DNA from: Gammaproteobacteria bacterium
GTDB lineage: Bacteria; Pseudomonadota; Gammaproteobacteria; Enterobacterales; Alteromonadaceae
Assembly (NCBI GenBank): GCA_018222405.1
Contig: JAAFAI010000036.1
Location: forward strand, 1 to 34,195
DNA: 34,195 nt
Direction of reading: 5' to 3'
The position numbers were made by a program, and so were the translations under genes. Shown one piece after another: positions 24,931-32,796 of this stretch (positions are counted from its first letter, which is position 1; every line of letters begins with the position of its first letter). The notes beneath the pieces were generated by a model. That model was not told the DNA's origin. It searched no databases and saw only the letters and a program-made list of their open reading frames with translations.

Positions 24931-25406
24931 TAGTCGTCTCCCATTACTTGTGCCTGCAGATAGTTCTCGATACCCATGTTTTCAATCTGGTATTCCTGGG
25001 TTTCGAGCCAATCTAAGTGTTCTTCTTCATATTCGAGTAACGATTCGAGAATATCGCGACTCACATAATCCTGCTTTTCCTCACACAGGGCGATTGCCTT
25101 GCGGAGCAGGGGAAGTTGCTCTTCCTGAAATTTCTTATCACACTGGAGCATTTCTTCGGTGTGCTCACCAATATACAGCTTACCCAGTGCCTGAAGATTA
25201 GGCAGACCTTCCAGAAACAAAATGCGCTCGATGAGTTCATCGGCTTGTTTCATGTCTTTAATCGACTTTTTGTAGTCTTTCTCGTTGAGCTCTTCCAGGC
25301 CCCAGTTTTTAAACATACGGGCATGAAGGAAGTATTGATTGATCGAGGTCAACTCACTGGTTAACACTTCGTTTAGTATGGCAATTACCGATTTATCGCC
25401 TTGCAT
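24930..25406 (-). CDS. bfr: Bacterioferritin, haem-type subunit
   Basis: The 158-aa ferritin keeps Met52, the haem-iron ligand at the two-fold subunit interface. Its ferroxidase centre is degraded: Glu18, Glu127 and His130 remain, but position 51 is Asp, 54 is Gln and 94 is Gln. It probably supplies haem for electron transfer and iron release, while the partner subunit oxidises iron. Such two-type bacterioferritins are known in Neisseria, Pseudomonas and magnetotactic bacteria. It is the first gene of the pair, with a Fur-box-like site 87-103 bp upstream and an AGGCGATAAA-type context after its start. Confidence 0.92.
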   Translation of the reverse strand: MQGDKSVIAILNEVLTSELTSINQYFLHARMFKNWGLEELNEKDYKKSIKDMKQADELIERILFLEGLPNLQALGKLYIGEHTEEMLQCDKKFQEEQLPLLRKAIALCEEKQDYVSRDILESLLEYEEEHLDWLETQEYQIENMGIENYLQAQVMGDD

Positions 25407-25491
25407 AATCTGATTCCTGAGCGTTTAATGGCTTAAGTGTAGGCGGTATTGTACGACTTATCAAGTTTTTCTATAAAAAACAGTCACATAC

Positions 25492-25510
25492 AAATGATAA
25501 CGATTATCGG
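25492..25510. promoter_or_regulatory. Fur-box-like site upstream of the bacterioferritin genes
   Basis: TGATAAC-G-ATTATCG (25495-25509) matches the 7-1-7 Fur motif TGATAAT-N-ATTATCA at 12 of 14 arm bases. It lies between the stop of the antiporter gene and the bfr start, so it belongs to the bfr promoter. Direct or indirect iron control of the pair is inferred. Confidence 0.65.
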
Positions 25511-25545
25511 TTTGTCCTTTGTTAGTATTTGACGTAACACCCTGA

Positions 25546-27108
25546 TTACTCAACTAAAGACAAGCTTTCCTCAGCAAAACCTAATCCGGCCTCGGTAAAG
25601 AAGTTAAACACTTTATCAACGCCGTTATCGGCCAGGGCCGATACCTCATCCTCATAGCGGGCAATTGCCGCTATCTTACCGGTGTATCCCGCGTTTTTAA
25701 GCTGTTTGGTAATGTTGATGGCATCCTCAATAGACGGCAGGGCCAGCAGAACCAGTTGTACGTGGCGGATATCCAGGTTTTCCCACAGGTCGACATCTTC
25801 CCCGTCACCATTGATTACATTCATGCCATCTTTGCGCATACGCTGAATTTTTGCGCGATCGGCATCCATTCCCCATACGCGGGAGTCTGCAATCTTATTT
25901 AACGAAGTAAATGCACCGATACCAACACGACCAAGGCCAACCACAAGAATCCTGGCACGGGTAATTTCGGGGTAGATGTCCTCTTTAAGGCGAACCGGAC
26001 TCTCCAGTTTTTTAACCGGCTCTTTAATACGCTGATAGATACTGTGCGAGTAGCGGTACACAATACTGGTAAAAATAAACGATATAGAGGTAGTTACCGC
26101 CAGCACCACCAGCCATTTTTCACCCAGCATGCCCAGGCTCACCGCCAACGCCCCCACAATAAGGCCAAATTCGCTGTAGTTAGACAACACCAAACCGCCG
26201 AGATAAGCTGTACGACCACGCAATTGCAGGCGGGTAAACAACCAGAAAAACAGCATGAATTTGATGGGAATAATCAGCACCAGCAAGCCCGACATCATTA
26301 GCATGTTGATATCCGGCAGGGCGGTTAACCCGATGGATAAGAAAAAGCCAATCAGGAAAAGATCTTTAAACGCCAGCAGAGACTTCGCCATTTCCGAGGC
26401 TTTTGGATGAGGAGCAAATAATAATCCGAAAATAAGCGCGCCGAGATCGCCTTTGATATTGACCAGTTCAAATAAATGATAACCGCCAAGGGCAAATATA
26501 AATCCGGTAAGAGGCAGTAATTCGCCGTGACCGGACTGATTGAGTACACGCTTTAAAACGGGCATCAATGGAATAATCAGCAGAAGCAGCGGCGCCCACA
26601 AACTGGGAACTTTACCGGTGGCGACAACCAGAAAAACCACAGCAAAAATATCCTGCATAACCAGTACACCAATAGCCAGCTTGCCATGGCGGGTTTTCGA
26701 TTCACCCGCTTCTTCAAGGACTTTTACTACGCACACCGTACTACTAAAGGAAAGGGCAAAAGCAATCAGTGCTGCAGACTGCCAGTCTATCTGGCCGGTT
26801 AATGCACTCAGAACCGCGCCGGCTCCTATCAGGAACGCGGTAATTACAACTACCCAAAGCACTGTATGCGCAATGCTGCCGGCCCAGACTTCCCGTTTGG
26901 ATAAATCTTTTAAATTAAGTTTCAGGCCAATAGTAAAGAGCATTATGGTAATGCCCAGATTGGCAAAGGTAGTAATAGCAGGAGTGGCTGAAAAGCCAAA
27001 TGCGTTAAGCAGAAATCCGGCAACCAGATAACCAACCAACGGTGGGATGCCTACAAGTTTTACGCCCAGGCCGCATACAAAAGCGAAGAGTAAAAATATA
27101 TATTCCAT
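25546..27108 (-). CDS. Kef/CPA2-type cation:proton antiporter with RCK (TrkA-N) domain
   Basis: The 520-aa protein has about 12 membrane helices (1-370) of the CPA2 exchanger fold, with QDIFAVVFLVVATG containing the conserved transport Asp. A cytoplasmic TrkA-N domain (about 385-515) starts with the nucleotide-binding motif VVGLGRVGIGAF. The TrkA-C part is missing. It is probably a K+ or Na+ efflux antiporter gated by NAD(H) or a related ligand. It resembles YbaL/KefB but lacks enough features to say which. No partner gene (KefF/KefG) is next to it. A perfect 12-bp palindrome TTTTGTACAAAA (27130-27141) lies 22 bp before the start. Confidence 0.87.
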   Translation of the reverse strand: MEYIFLLFAFVCGLGVKLVGIPPLVGYLVAGFLLNAFGFSATPAITTFANLGITIMLFTIGLKLNLKDLSKREVWAGSIAHTVLWVVVITAFLIGAGAVLSALTGQIDWQSAALIAFALSFSSTVCVVKVLEEAGESKTRHGKLAIGVLVMQDIFAVVFLVVATGKVPSLWAPLLLLIIPLMPVLKRVLNQSGHGELLPLTGFIFALGGYHLFELVNIKGDLGALIFGLLFAPHPKASEMAKSLLAFKDLFLIGFFLSIGLTALPDINMLMMSGLLVLIIPIKFMLFFWLFTRLQLRGRTAYLGGLVLSNYSEFGLIVGALAVSLGMLGEKWLVVLAVTTSISFIFTSIVYRYSHSIYQRIKEPVKKLESPVRLKEDIYPEITRARILVVGLGRVGIGAFTSLNKIADSRVWGMDADRAKIQRMRKDGMNVINGDGEDVDLWENLDIRHVQLVLLALPSIEDAINITKQLKNAGYTGKIAAIARYEDEVSALADNGVDKVFNFFTEAGLGFAEESLSLVE

Positions 27109-27291
27109 TAAATGCTATCGAATTACTGGTTTTGTACAAAATATCACGATAGTTCAATGAGTGGCAAAGTTACTTATACAAAAATATGGTCTGGATCAGG
27201 GCGTGAGACCAATGTCTTAGGTATTGAGGAATGATGGCTGGTAAATCAATGAAAGGTACGCACACCTGGTGACCGTTCTGCAATGAAAAGA

Positions 27292-27318
27292 CCGAAGTTC
27301 AGCTTTAGTGAGCTTCGG
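27292..27318 (-). terminator. Weak terminator at the end of the 156-aa gene
   Basis: CCGAAG and CTTCGG (27292-27297 and 27313-27318) form a 6-bp stem with a 15-nt interior that contains the gene's own stop codon. On the minus strand it is followed by TCTTTTC. The structure is modest. Confidence 0.45.
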
Positions 27319-27775
27319 CCATTCTCTCGTTGTGCTCCAGAATATTCAGTTCCTGCAGTAATTCGTATTCACGGACCTTGATTGTGCCCAGTTCGAAAGT
27401 AATTTCTCTTTTACGCTCAGTAGGGTCGTTCGGCAAGGGTTTACGGCGAACTTCAGCCTTATTTAACGGTGTTACGTTAGAATACTGCGTGGATGATGAG
27501 TAATTATGCTCATACGTGCCGGGTATATAGGCAGACTTCTCGAAAGACAGCCCCGCGGATGGCGAGCCGTTTTGTTGCGCCTGAGCGGCCATGGACTGCT
27601 CTTTGTGGGCGTTGATTTCGTCTGCTCTGTCCATCGCTCGCAGTTTACGAGCGAATATCTCCAGGCCAACACGATTAACAGTAACACCGAGCTCCTGGCA
27701 TTGCTTATAGGTAATGTCGTTGTCTCTGTAATTGTTTTGACGAACTAATCGTTTTACGGTTTCTAATTTTTCCAT
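27305..27775 (-). CDS. Unknown 156-aa protein, possible DNA-binding N-terminus
   Basis: I do not recognise a named family. The N-terminal 50 residues are helical and basic (VKRLVRQNNYRDNDITYKQC, then VGLEIFARKL). The spacing resembles a helix-turn-helix of the KfrA_N type, so DNA binding is possible. A low-complexity middle (Gln, Ser, Pro; about 58-105) links to a C-terminal helix (ELGTIKVREYELLQELNILE) likely to form a coiled coil. Codon use looks ordinary and the frame is uninterrupted, which supports a real gene. It is divergent from the CDF transporter, with a perfect 14-bp palindrome in the gap that could be its own operator. Confidence 0.65.
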   Translation of the reverse strand: MEKLETVKRLVRQNNYRDNDITYKQCQELGVTVNRVGLEIFARKLRAMDRADEINAHKEQSMAAQAQQNGSPSAGLSFEKSAYIPGTYEHNYSSSTQYSNVTPLNKAEVRRKPLPNDPTERKREITFELGTIKVREYELLQELNILEHNERMAEAH

Positions 27776-27916
27776 TTTTGCGCACTTATTATTTTATCTG
27801 GCTGATTTAATGCCAGAATTTATATTTATGGATTATTATGATGTTAAGAATCGTAAACTTACCGATTTCAAAGATTGATGTTACAGGTGATTAATTGAGC
27901 ACGCAATGCTACAAAA

Positions 27917-27930
27917 GTCAAATATTTGAC
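27917..27930. promoter_or_regulatory. Perfect 14-bp palindrome, putative operator
   Basis: GTCAAATATTTGAC is perfectly self-complementary and sits in the 243-bp gap between the divergent 156-aa gene and the CDF gene. The site resembles a regulator operator; no specific family is assigned. The rest of the gap is AT-rich, with a -10-like TATGAT (27972-27977) facing the CDF gene. Confidence 0.5.
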
Positions 27931-28018
27931 GTGTTTTTAACCGTGCTTTGCACTTTTATTGCGTTTAACTGTATGATTCACGCTGTAAAGTTACTTGACC
28001 TAACAAGGTGAAAGTCAG

Positions 28019-28906
28019 TTGTCGGCAGTAAGTAAGGAAACGTCAAAAAACCGTGCAATCACCCGCGTACTCATTATTGAAGGGGCGGTAAACCTGCTGT
28101 TGTGTCTGGTAAAGCTGGTCATCGGTTTAATTACCCAGTCTTCGGTGATACTGGCCGATGCATTACACTCACTTACCGATTTAACCAATAATATTATCGC
28201 CGTAGTGGCCATGCGTATCAGTCATAAGCCACCTGATAATTCACATCCCTATGGTCATCAGAAATTTGAATACCTCGCTATTTTTATTTTAGCAGTGCTG
28301 CTGAGTGTGGTGGCTTTCGAATTAGTGGCTTATGCCATCGAAAATCATGGTCAGGTGGTGCAGCAAAGTTATGCCGGGCTGGCTATTCTCATTCTGGCCA
28401 TTGTGGTTAATTTTACTCTTAGCCAATGGGAAGGGGCACAAGCTAAGAAACTGCGTTCAAAACTGCTTGCAGCCGATGCCAAGCATACATTCAGCGACGT
28501 GCTGACCTCCATTGCCGTGCTGGTTGGCTGGCAACTCGCCGCACTCGGCTATTACTGGCTGGATACCTTGTTTTGTTTACTTGTAGCGGTGTTTGTTGGC
28601 AAACTGGCCTGGGAGCTGTTTCAGCAGGCATTACCGGTACTCGTAGACGCCGATGTAACAGAGGAATTGTTTACGCCGACTCAGCTTGACGCAATTGTCA
28701 GAGAGTTCAAGCCTATCGACAGGGTGACGGATATCCGTAGCCGGGCTATGGGTGAACAGGTAATCTGTGATCTGACTTTACAAATTGATCCACAGCTCTC
28801 GCTCACTGCGGCACATGCCCTTTCCCATGCGTTCGAGGACCGCCTCAAAGAGGAGTTTGATCTGTATGATGTCATTATTCATATAGAACCTGCTAGATCA
28901 ACATAA
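28019..28906 (+). CDS. Cation diffusion facilitator (CDF) metal efflux transporter
   Basis: The 295-aa protein has six membrane helices (about 15-205) and a cytoplasmic C-terminal domain (about 210-290). The metal site in TM2 reads HSLTD (ADALHSLTDL) and in TM5 HTFSD (DAKHTFSDVL), so both half-sites are His-x3-Asp. That pattern is common in zinc-exporting CDF proteins, unlike the Asp-x3-Asp of YiiP or of manganese exporters. It should export Zn2+ from the cytoplasm in exchange for protons. TTG 28019 is well placed behind AAGGTGAA (28005-28012). The next gene starts 13 bp after its stop, so both are probably co-transcribed. Confidence 0.88.
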   Translation: MSAVSKETSKNRAITRVLIIEGAVNLLLCLVKLVIGLITQSSVILADALHSLTDLTNNIIAVVAMRISHKPPDNSHPYGHQKFEYLAIFILAVLLSVVAFELVAYAIENHGQVVQQSYAGLAILILAIVVNFTLSQWEGAQAKKLRSKLLAADAKHTFSDVLTSIAVLVGWQLAALGYYWLDTLFCLLVAVFVGKLAWELFQQALPVLVDADVTEELFTPTQLDAIVREFKPIDRVTDIRSRAMGEQVICDLTLQIDPQLSLTAAHALSHAFEDRLKEEFDLYDVIIHIEPARST

Positions 28907-28919
28907 TCAAGGAGTTGAT

Positions 28920-30551
28920 GTGCGACAGTTAATTTTTACCTACCTGATTGCGGCGTTGGTTATCAGTATTGTGTTAAGCCTGTGGTTACCGGTGCTGTGG
29001 TGGTTAGTAGTGCTCAGTGGTGGCTTGCTGGGCGTGGCAATTTACGATGCTCGTCAGCACAAACATTCCTTGTTGGTTAATTTCCCTCTGATTGGCCGTA
29101 TGCGCTGGATAATTGAGGATTTCCGGCCGTTCTTTCAGCAGTACCTGCTGGAAACGGAAACCAGTGGTCGCCCCATTAGCCGGATGTTTCGCTCAATTGT
29201 TTATCAGCGCGCCAAAGGCAGTATGGACAGCGTGCCATTTGGCACCCAAATCGACACCTACAAATCGGGCTATGAATGGATTGGTCACTCGCTGTCTGCA
29301 TTAAGCGTAGACGAGCTCGACGACGATCCCCGGGTAGTCATTGGCGGGCCGGATTGTAAACAGCCCTACGCAGCCAGTATTCTCAATGTTTCAGCCATGA
29401 GCTTTGGCGCTCTGAGTAAAAACGCCGTGCTGGCGTTAAATAAAGGCGCTGCGCTGGGCGGTTTTTACCAGAACACGGGCGAGGGCGGGCTTACGCCTTA
29501 CCACCTTGAAAACGGCGGCGACATTGTGTGGCAGATAGGCACAGGCTATTTTGGCTGTCGTACCAAGGAGGGCCGTTTTAATGCATTGCAGTTCGAAGAA
29601 AAAGCCAAACTGCCAGCGGTAAAAATGATAGAAATAAAACTCTCACAAGGCGCTAAACCTGGTCATGGGGGCATTTTGCCAGCTCACAAAAACAGTCAGG
29701 AGATTGCTGACATTCGCGGTGTTACAGCTGGCGAAGACGTCATTTCACCGCCTACCCATAATGCTTTTAACACACCGCTTGAAATGCTCGAGTTTATTAA
29801 AACGCTGCGTGAGTTATCCGGTGGCAAGCCAATCGGTTTTAAACTGGCATTGGGGCGAAAAAGTGAGTTTCTGGCCATTTGTAAAGCCATGAAGCAAACT
29901 GGAATTACACCGGATTTTATCACCGTGGATGGCGGGGAAGGCGGCACCGGAGCGGCTCCGCTGGAATATTCCAACTCTATTGGTTTTCCGCTCAGAGAAG
30001 CGTTGGCATTTGTTGATGATGCCCTGGTGGGATTTGACCTCAGGGATCGGATAAAAATCATTGCCTCAGGTAAAATTATCACCGCTTTTCAGATTGTGAA
30101 AAACCTCTCGCTGGGCGCTGATTTGTGTAACAGTGCCCGGGGGATGATGTTTGCGATTGGCTGTGTGCAATCCTTGTCTTGTAATACCAATACCTGTCCA
30201 ACCGGTGTCGCGACTCAGGATCCCAAGTTATATAAAGGTCTGGATGTAAATCACAAAAGTAACCGGGTGGCCATGTTCCATAAGAAAACTATTCTGGCCA
30301 TGGTGGATATTTTGTCGTCTACCGGTCATAGCAGCACAGAAAACTTAAATCGTACGCATATTTTCCGCCGGGTCGACCAGCACACCGTATTACGTTACGA
30401 CGAAATCTTCCCGTTAATTCACCCGGGCAGCTTTATGGATGAAGACGATGCTCCAAAAGCTTATCAGTTACATTTAAAAGAGGCCTGCGCCTCAACCTTC
30501 AAGCCGGCGAATACTCTGGCTGAGGTGAATCACGAAACCCAATCGGTTTAG
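28920..30551 (+). CDS. Membrane-anchored FMN-binding glutamate synthase-like protein
   Basis: This 543-aa protein has two N-terminal membrane helices (about 5-42) and then the FMN-barrel domain of glutamate synthase (about 130-480). Family features visible are ILNVSAMSFGALSKNAVLAL, TGEGGLTPYH, GAKPGHGGILP, FITVDGGEGGTGAAP and the [3Fe-4S] cysteines in CVQSLSCNTNTCPTGVA. The amidotransferase and GltD-type domains are absent, and no gltD gene is adjacent, so it is probably not a normal ammonia-assimilating enzyme; its true reaction is unknown. GTG 28920 follows AAGGAG. The stop is 116 bp before the universal stress gene, with an FNR box between. Confidence 0.88.
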   Translation: MRQLIFTYLIAALVISIVLSLWLPVLWWLVVLSGGLLGVAIYDARQHKHSLLVNFPLIGRMRWIIEDFRPFFQQYLLETETSGRPISRMFRSIVYQRAKGSMDSVPFGTQIDTYKSGYEWIGHSLSALSVDELDDDPRVVIGGPDCKQPYAASILNVSAMSFGALSKNAVLALNKGAALGGFYQNTGEGGLTPYHLENGGDIVWQIGTGYFGCRTKEGRFNALQFEEKAKLPAVKMIEIKLSQGAKPGHGGILPAHKNSQEIADIRGVTAGEDVISPPTHNAFNTPLEMLEFIKTLRELSGGKPIGFKLALGRKSEFLAICKAMKQTGITPDFITVDGGEGGTGAAPLEYSNSIGFPLREALAFVDDALVGFDLRDRIKIIASGKIITAFQIVKNLSLGADLCNSARGMMFAIGCVQSLSCNTNTCPTGVATQDPKLYKGLDVNHKSNRVAMFHKKTILAMVDILSSTGHSSTENLNRTHIFRRVDQHTVLRYDEIFPLIHPGSFMDEDDAPKAYQLHLKEACASTFKPANTLAEVNHETQSV

Positions 30552-30591
30552 CGATGGTGTGTAACAACGGTTTTACCAATAACTTAATATA

Positions 30592-30632
30592 TTGATAAAC
30601 ATCAAATAGTCATCGCGCAGATGTACTACACT
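30592..30632 (+). promoter_or_regulatory. Perfect FNR box and promoter of the universal stress gene
   Basis: TTGATAAACATCAA (30592-30605) matches the FNR consensus at all ten conserved bases. TACACT (30627-30632) is a -10 candidate giving a start near 30639, so the box is centred about 41 bp upstream: a class II activated promoter. A strong AAGGAGG ribosome-binding site precedes the ATG at 30668. Confidence 0.82.
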
Positions 30633-30667
30633 AAGGTAAACAAAACAGCCAAATAAGGAGGCTGACA

Positions 30668-31093
30668 ATGAGTGGTTATAACAGCGTTTTAGTTGCAATT
30701 GATGTATTTGCTAATGAGCACAGCAAAGTGGTGGAAAAAGCCCTGGAGCTGGCTGGCTCTGCGGACAAAATAAACCTGATATACGTTGCCTATCCGCAAA
30801 CTAATTTTGAGCCCTATGGCCTGTTCTTAGAGCGGGACTTTTCAGAAGAAGTGCGTGAGCAGGCGCTTAAGAAATTGCAGGGCATTGCCGACGGACACAG
30901 TATCCCCAGGACCCATCTGCACGTAGCGATAGGTTCTGCTGCTGAGGAGATCCATGAGATGGCCAAAAAGCTCAGTGCCGATTTAATCGTTATGGGTACA
31001 CATGGCCAAAGTGGCGTGCAATTACTGCTTGGCTCTACAGCCAATTCAGTGCTGCACGGCATCGAGTGTGATTTACTGGCCGTTAAGGTATAA
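30668..31093 (+). CDS. Single-domain universal stress protein (UspA family)
   Basis: The 141-aa protein is one Usp domain. It starts VLVAIDVF, has the conserved alpha/beta alternation and ends with the nucleotide-binding signature GTHGQSGVQLLLGSTANSVL (G-x2-G-x9-GS-x-N), so it probably binds ATP. It acts in the cytoplasm. The FNR box upstream suggests induction under oxygen limitation, as seen for several Usp genes of respiratory bacteria. A GC-rich hairpin without a T-run lies after the stop. Confidence 0.92.
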   Translation: MSGYNSVLVAIDVFANEHSKVVEKALELAGSADKINLIYVAYPQTNFEPYGLFLERDFSEEVREQALKKLQGIADGHSIPRTHLHVAIGSAAEEIHEMAKKLSADLIVMGTHGQSGVQLLLGSTANSVLHGIECDLLAVKV

Positions 31094-31098
31094 ACAGG

Positions 31099-31127
31099 GG
31101 GCGCACAGCCGGTTGTGCTGTGCGCCC
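31099..31127. terminator. GC-rich hairpin between convergent usp and MscS genes
   Basis: GGGCGCACAG (31099-31108) pairs perfectly with CTGTGCGCCC (31118-31127) over a 9-nt loop. The stem is very stable and symmetric. Neither side has a real T-tract, so it may stop transcription with help or protect 3' ends. Confidence 0.6.
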
Positions 31128-31132
31128 ATTAA

Positions 31133-32263
31133 TCATTTGCTTTCTTTAACCGCCGATTGACCGGCGTAGAGTTGTTCTGCATAACGGCCAGCCATCATCG
31201 ATTCCGCCCCTTCCTGCTGCAAATTGAGCGCGGTAATAGGGAACGGGATAACAATATTCTCTTCATTAAATCGTTTGTGCAGTGCCTTGATAAAAGTCGA
31301 CTTCACAAAAAAGCGATTAAAATACTCCTTGGTTCTTAGCATAACGGTAAAATTAATGCTGGAGTTATCAAAGGTGTGGTACACCACAAAAGGATCATAA
31401 GACTCGACTCCCCATTCGTGCTCGAGCAGTACCTGATTAGCCACCTCCAGAGTAACCTTTTCAACAAATTCCAAATCAGAATTATAGTGGACGCCGACCT
31501 CTACCGGTACCGACAGCTCTTTTTCAGGATAGTAGTAATTGATAATCTTCGATTGCGACACTTTGCTATTCGGGACGATAACGATGTTGTTTGGCAACAT
31601 TTTTATCCAGGTTGAACGCCAGCCAATTTTATCCACAAATCCCTGTTCGCCGCTTTCCAGTTCGATGAAGTCTCCGATACGGAAGGGTTTGTCGATAATG
31701 ATTTGCACGCCGGAGAAGAAGTTTTCCAGGGTAGGTTGCAAGGCCAGCGCAACGGCCAGGGATGTGATCCCCAGTGAGGCTATTAATGGGGTAACTGAAA
31801 TACCCAGAGAACCGAGTACCAGCAACACACACAGGCCAATAAGCAGGGCTCGGATAGCGCCACTGGCAATGCTACGGGTATTATTCAGTAGCGGCGAACG
31901 GGATGCATAAACCTTGATGGCATACGTTATCCAGCGTTCTACAAACAAAATAAGTGTAATGATGACCATTGCCTGAATAACATGGCCAAGGATCTCGGTA
32001 TCTTCTTTTGGCAATGCGCCGGTGATGGTTACACCGTAGCGAACCAGCCATAGCAGAATGGTGAATATTGTCAGGTTAAGTGGAGCATTGAGGGCAAGAA
32101 TGAGAACCTGGTAAAAGTGATTGTGCTCGCTATCCTGTTGCTGCATCTGAGCGCGCAAACGCACCAGAAAAAGGCGTTTTGCGATATATAAAATCACTAT
32201 AATAGCAAGGCAACCGCCGGCGATTATACTTTGCTTTGTTGTCAAAACATCAATAAATTCCAT
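31133..32263 (-). CDS. MscS-family mechanosensitive channel, larger form
   Basis: The 376-aa protein has four or five membrane helices: two or more extra ones at the N-terminus (about 12-32, 62-78, 92-112), then the MscS core. The core includes the pore helix (SVTPLIASLGITSLAVALALQPTLENFFSG), the beta domain (DKPFRIGDFIEL, then IVPNSKVSQSKIINYYYP) and the C-terminal vestibule ending IPFPITALNL. It belongs to the YbdG/YnaI-like MscS paralogs rather than being a copy of the channel at 6493. The role is pressure release across the inner membrane. It is divergent from dgkA, with a 152-bp gap. Confidence 0.87.
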   Translation of the reverse strand: MEFIDVLTTKQSIIAGGCLAIIVILYIAKRLFLVRLRAQMQQQDSEHNHFYQVLILALNAPLNLTIFTILLWLVRYGVTITGALPKEDTEILGHVIQAMVIITLILFVERWITYAIKVYASRSPLLNNTRSIASGAIRALLIGLCVLLVLGSLGISVTPLIASLGITSLAVALALQPTLENFFSGVQIIIDKPFRIGDFIELESGEQGFVDKIGWRSTWIKMLPNNIVIVPNSKVSQSKIINYYYPEKELSVPVEVGVHYNSDLEFVEKVTLEVANQVLLEHEWGVESYDPFVVYHTFDNSSINFTVMLRTKEYFNRFFVKSTFIKALHKRFNEENIVIPFPITALNLQQEGAESMMAGRYAEQLYAGQSAVKESK

Positions 32264-32367
32264 GACTTAAGATTCCCTTAATCTAAATGCGTGACACTAT
32301 AGAAAATGAACCAAATATTTATCCTGCAATCTATACACCATACATTCATAGTCGTGGCATGAGATTG

Positions 32368-32376
32368 TGGTATAAA
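32368..32376 (+). promoter_or_regulatory. Extended -10 promoter of dgkA
   Basis: TGG-TATAAA (32368-32376) fits the extended -10 pattern TGN-TATAAT, which can work with a poor -35 element; none is seen. The predicted leader is about 33 nt. Confidence 0.5.
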
Positions 32377-32415
32377 TAAGCCCGGCGTAATGTGCAGAGC
32401 AGTTATGGAGCAGTA

Positions 32416-32796
32416 ATGTTTGTCACCAAAGTTACCGGCATTAAACGGTTATATTATGCAACCTGGTATTCTCTTAAAGGACTTAAAGCCGCGTTTTTGA
32501 GTGAACCCGCGGTTCGTCAGGAACTGGCCATGCTAATGATCGGTGTGGCATTAAGTTTCTGGCTGGATGTGACCGCGGTAGAACGGGTACTGATGGTTAG
32601 CAGTCTGCTGCTAATCATAATTGTGGAGCTGCTCAACAGTGCCATAGAAGCCGTGGTAGACAGAATAGGCCCGGAAATTCATGAACTCAGCGGTAAGGCC
32701 AAAGATATAGGCTCGGCGGCCGTTTTTATGGCAATCCTGCTGGCACTATTTTGCTGGGTTTCTATTTTGTATCCGTTAGTTCTCGATCTTTTTTAA
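32416..32796 (+). CDS. dgkA: Diacylglycerol kinase DgkA
   Basis: DgkA phosphorylates diacylglycerol to phosphatidic acid in the inner membrane and recycles lipid released by periplasmic glucan synthesis. The 126-aa sequence has three membrane helices with the conserved segments AFLSEPAVRQELAM and VELLNSAIEAVVDRIG, the latter holding the catalytic Glu and Asn. E. coli DgkA is of near-identical length. ATG 32416 follows GGAG (32407-32410) at the right distance; GTG 32392 would add 8 residues. Its last 21 bp overlap the end of the convergent MFS gene. Confidence 0.94.
   Translation: MFVTKVTGIKRLYYATWYSLKGLKAAFLSEPAVRQELAMLMIGVALSFWLDVTAVERVLMVSSLLLIIIVELLNSAIEAVVDRIGPEIHELSGKAKDIGSAAVFMAILLALFCWVSILYPLVLDLF

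Noticed and set aside
26540..27031. 163-aa open frame on the plus strand
   Set aside because: It is antisense to the Kef-type antiporter and has no recognisable features or ribosome-binding site.
27130..27141. TTTTGTACAAAA palindrome before the antiporter gene as a defined operator
   Set aside because: It is perfect but short and AT-rich, and no promoter elements could be placed around it with confidence.
6493..32263. The two MscS genes as a recent duplication
   Set aside because: They differ in length, number of membrane helices and most of their sequence outside the pore and beta-domain motifs, so they are old paralogs.
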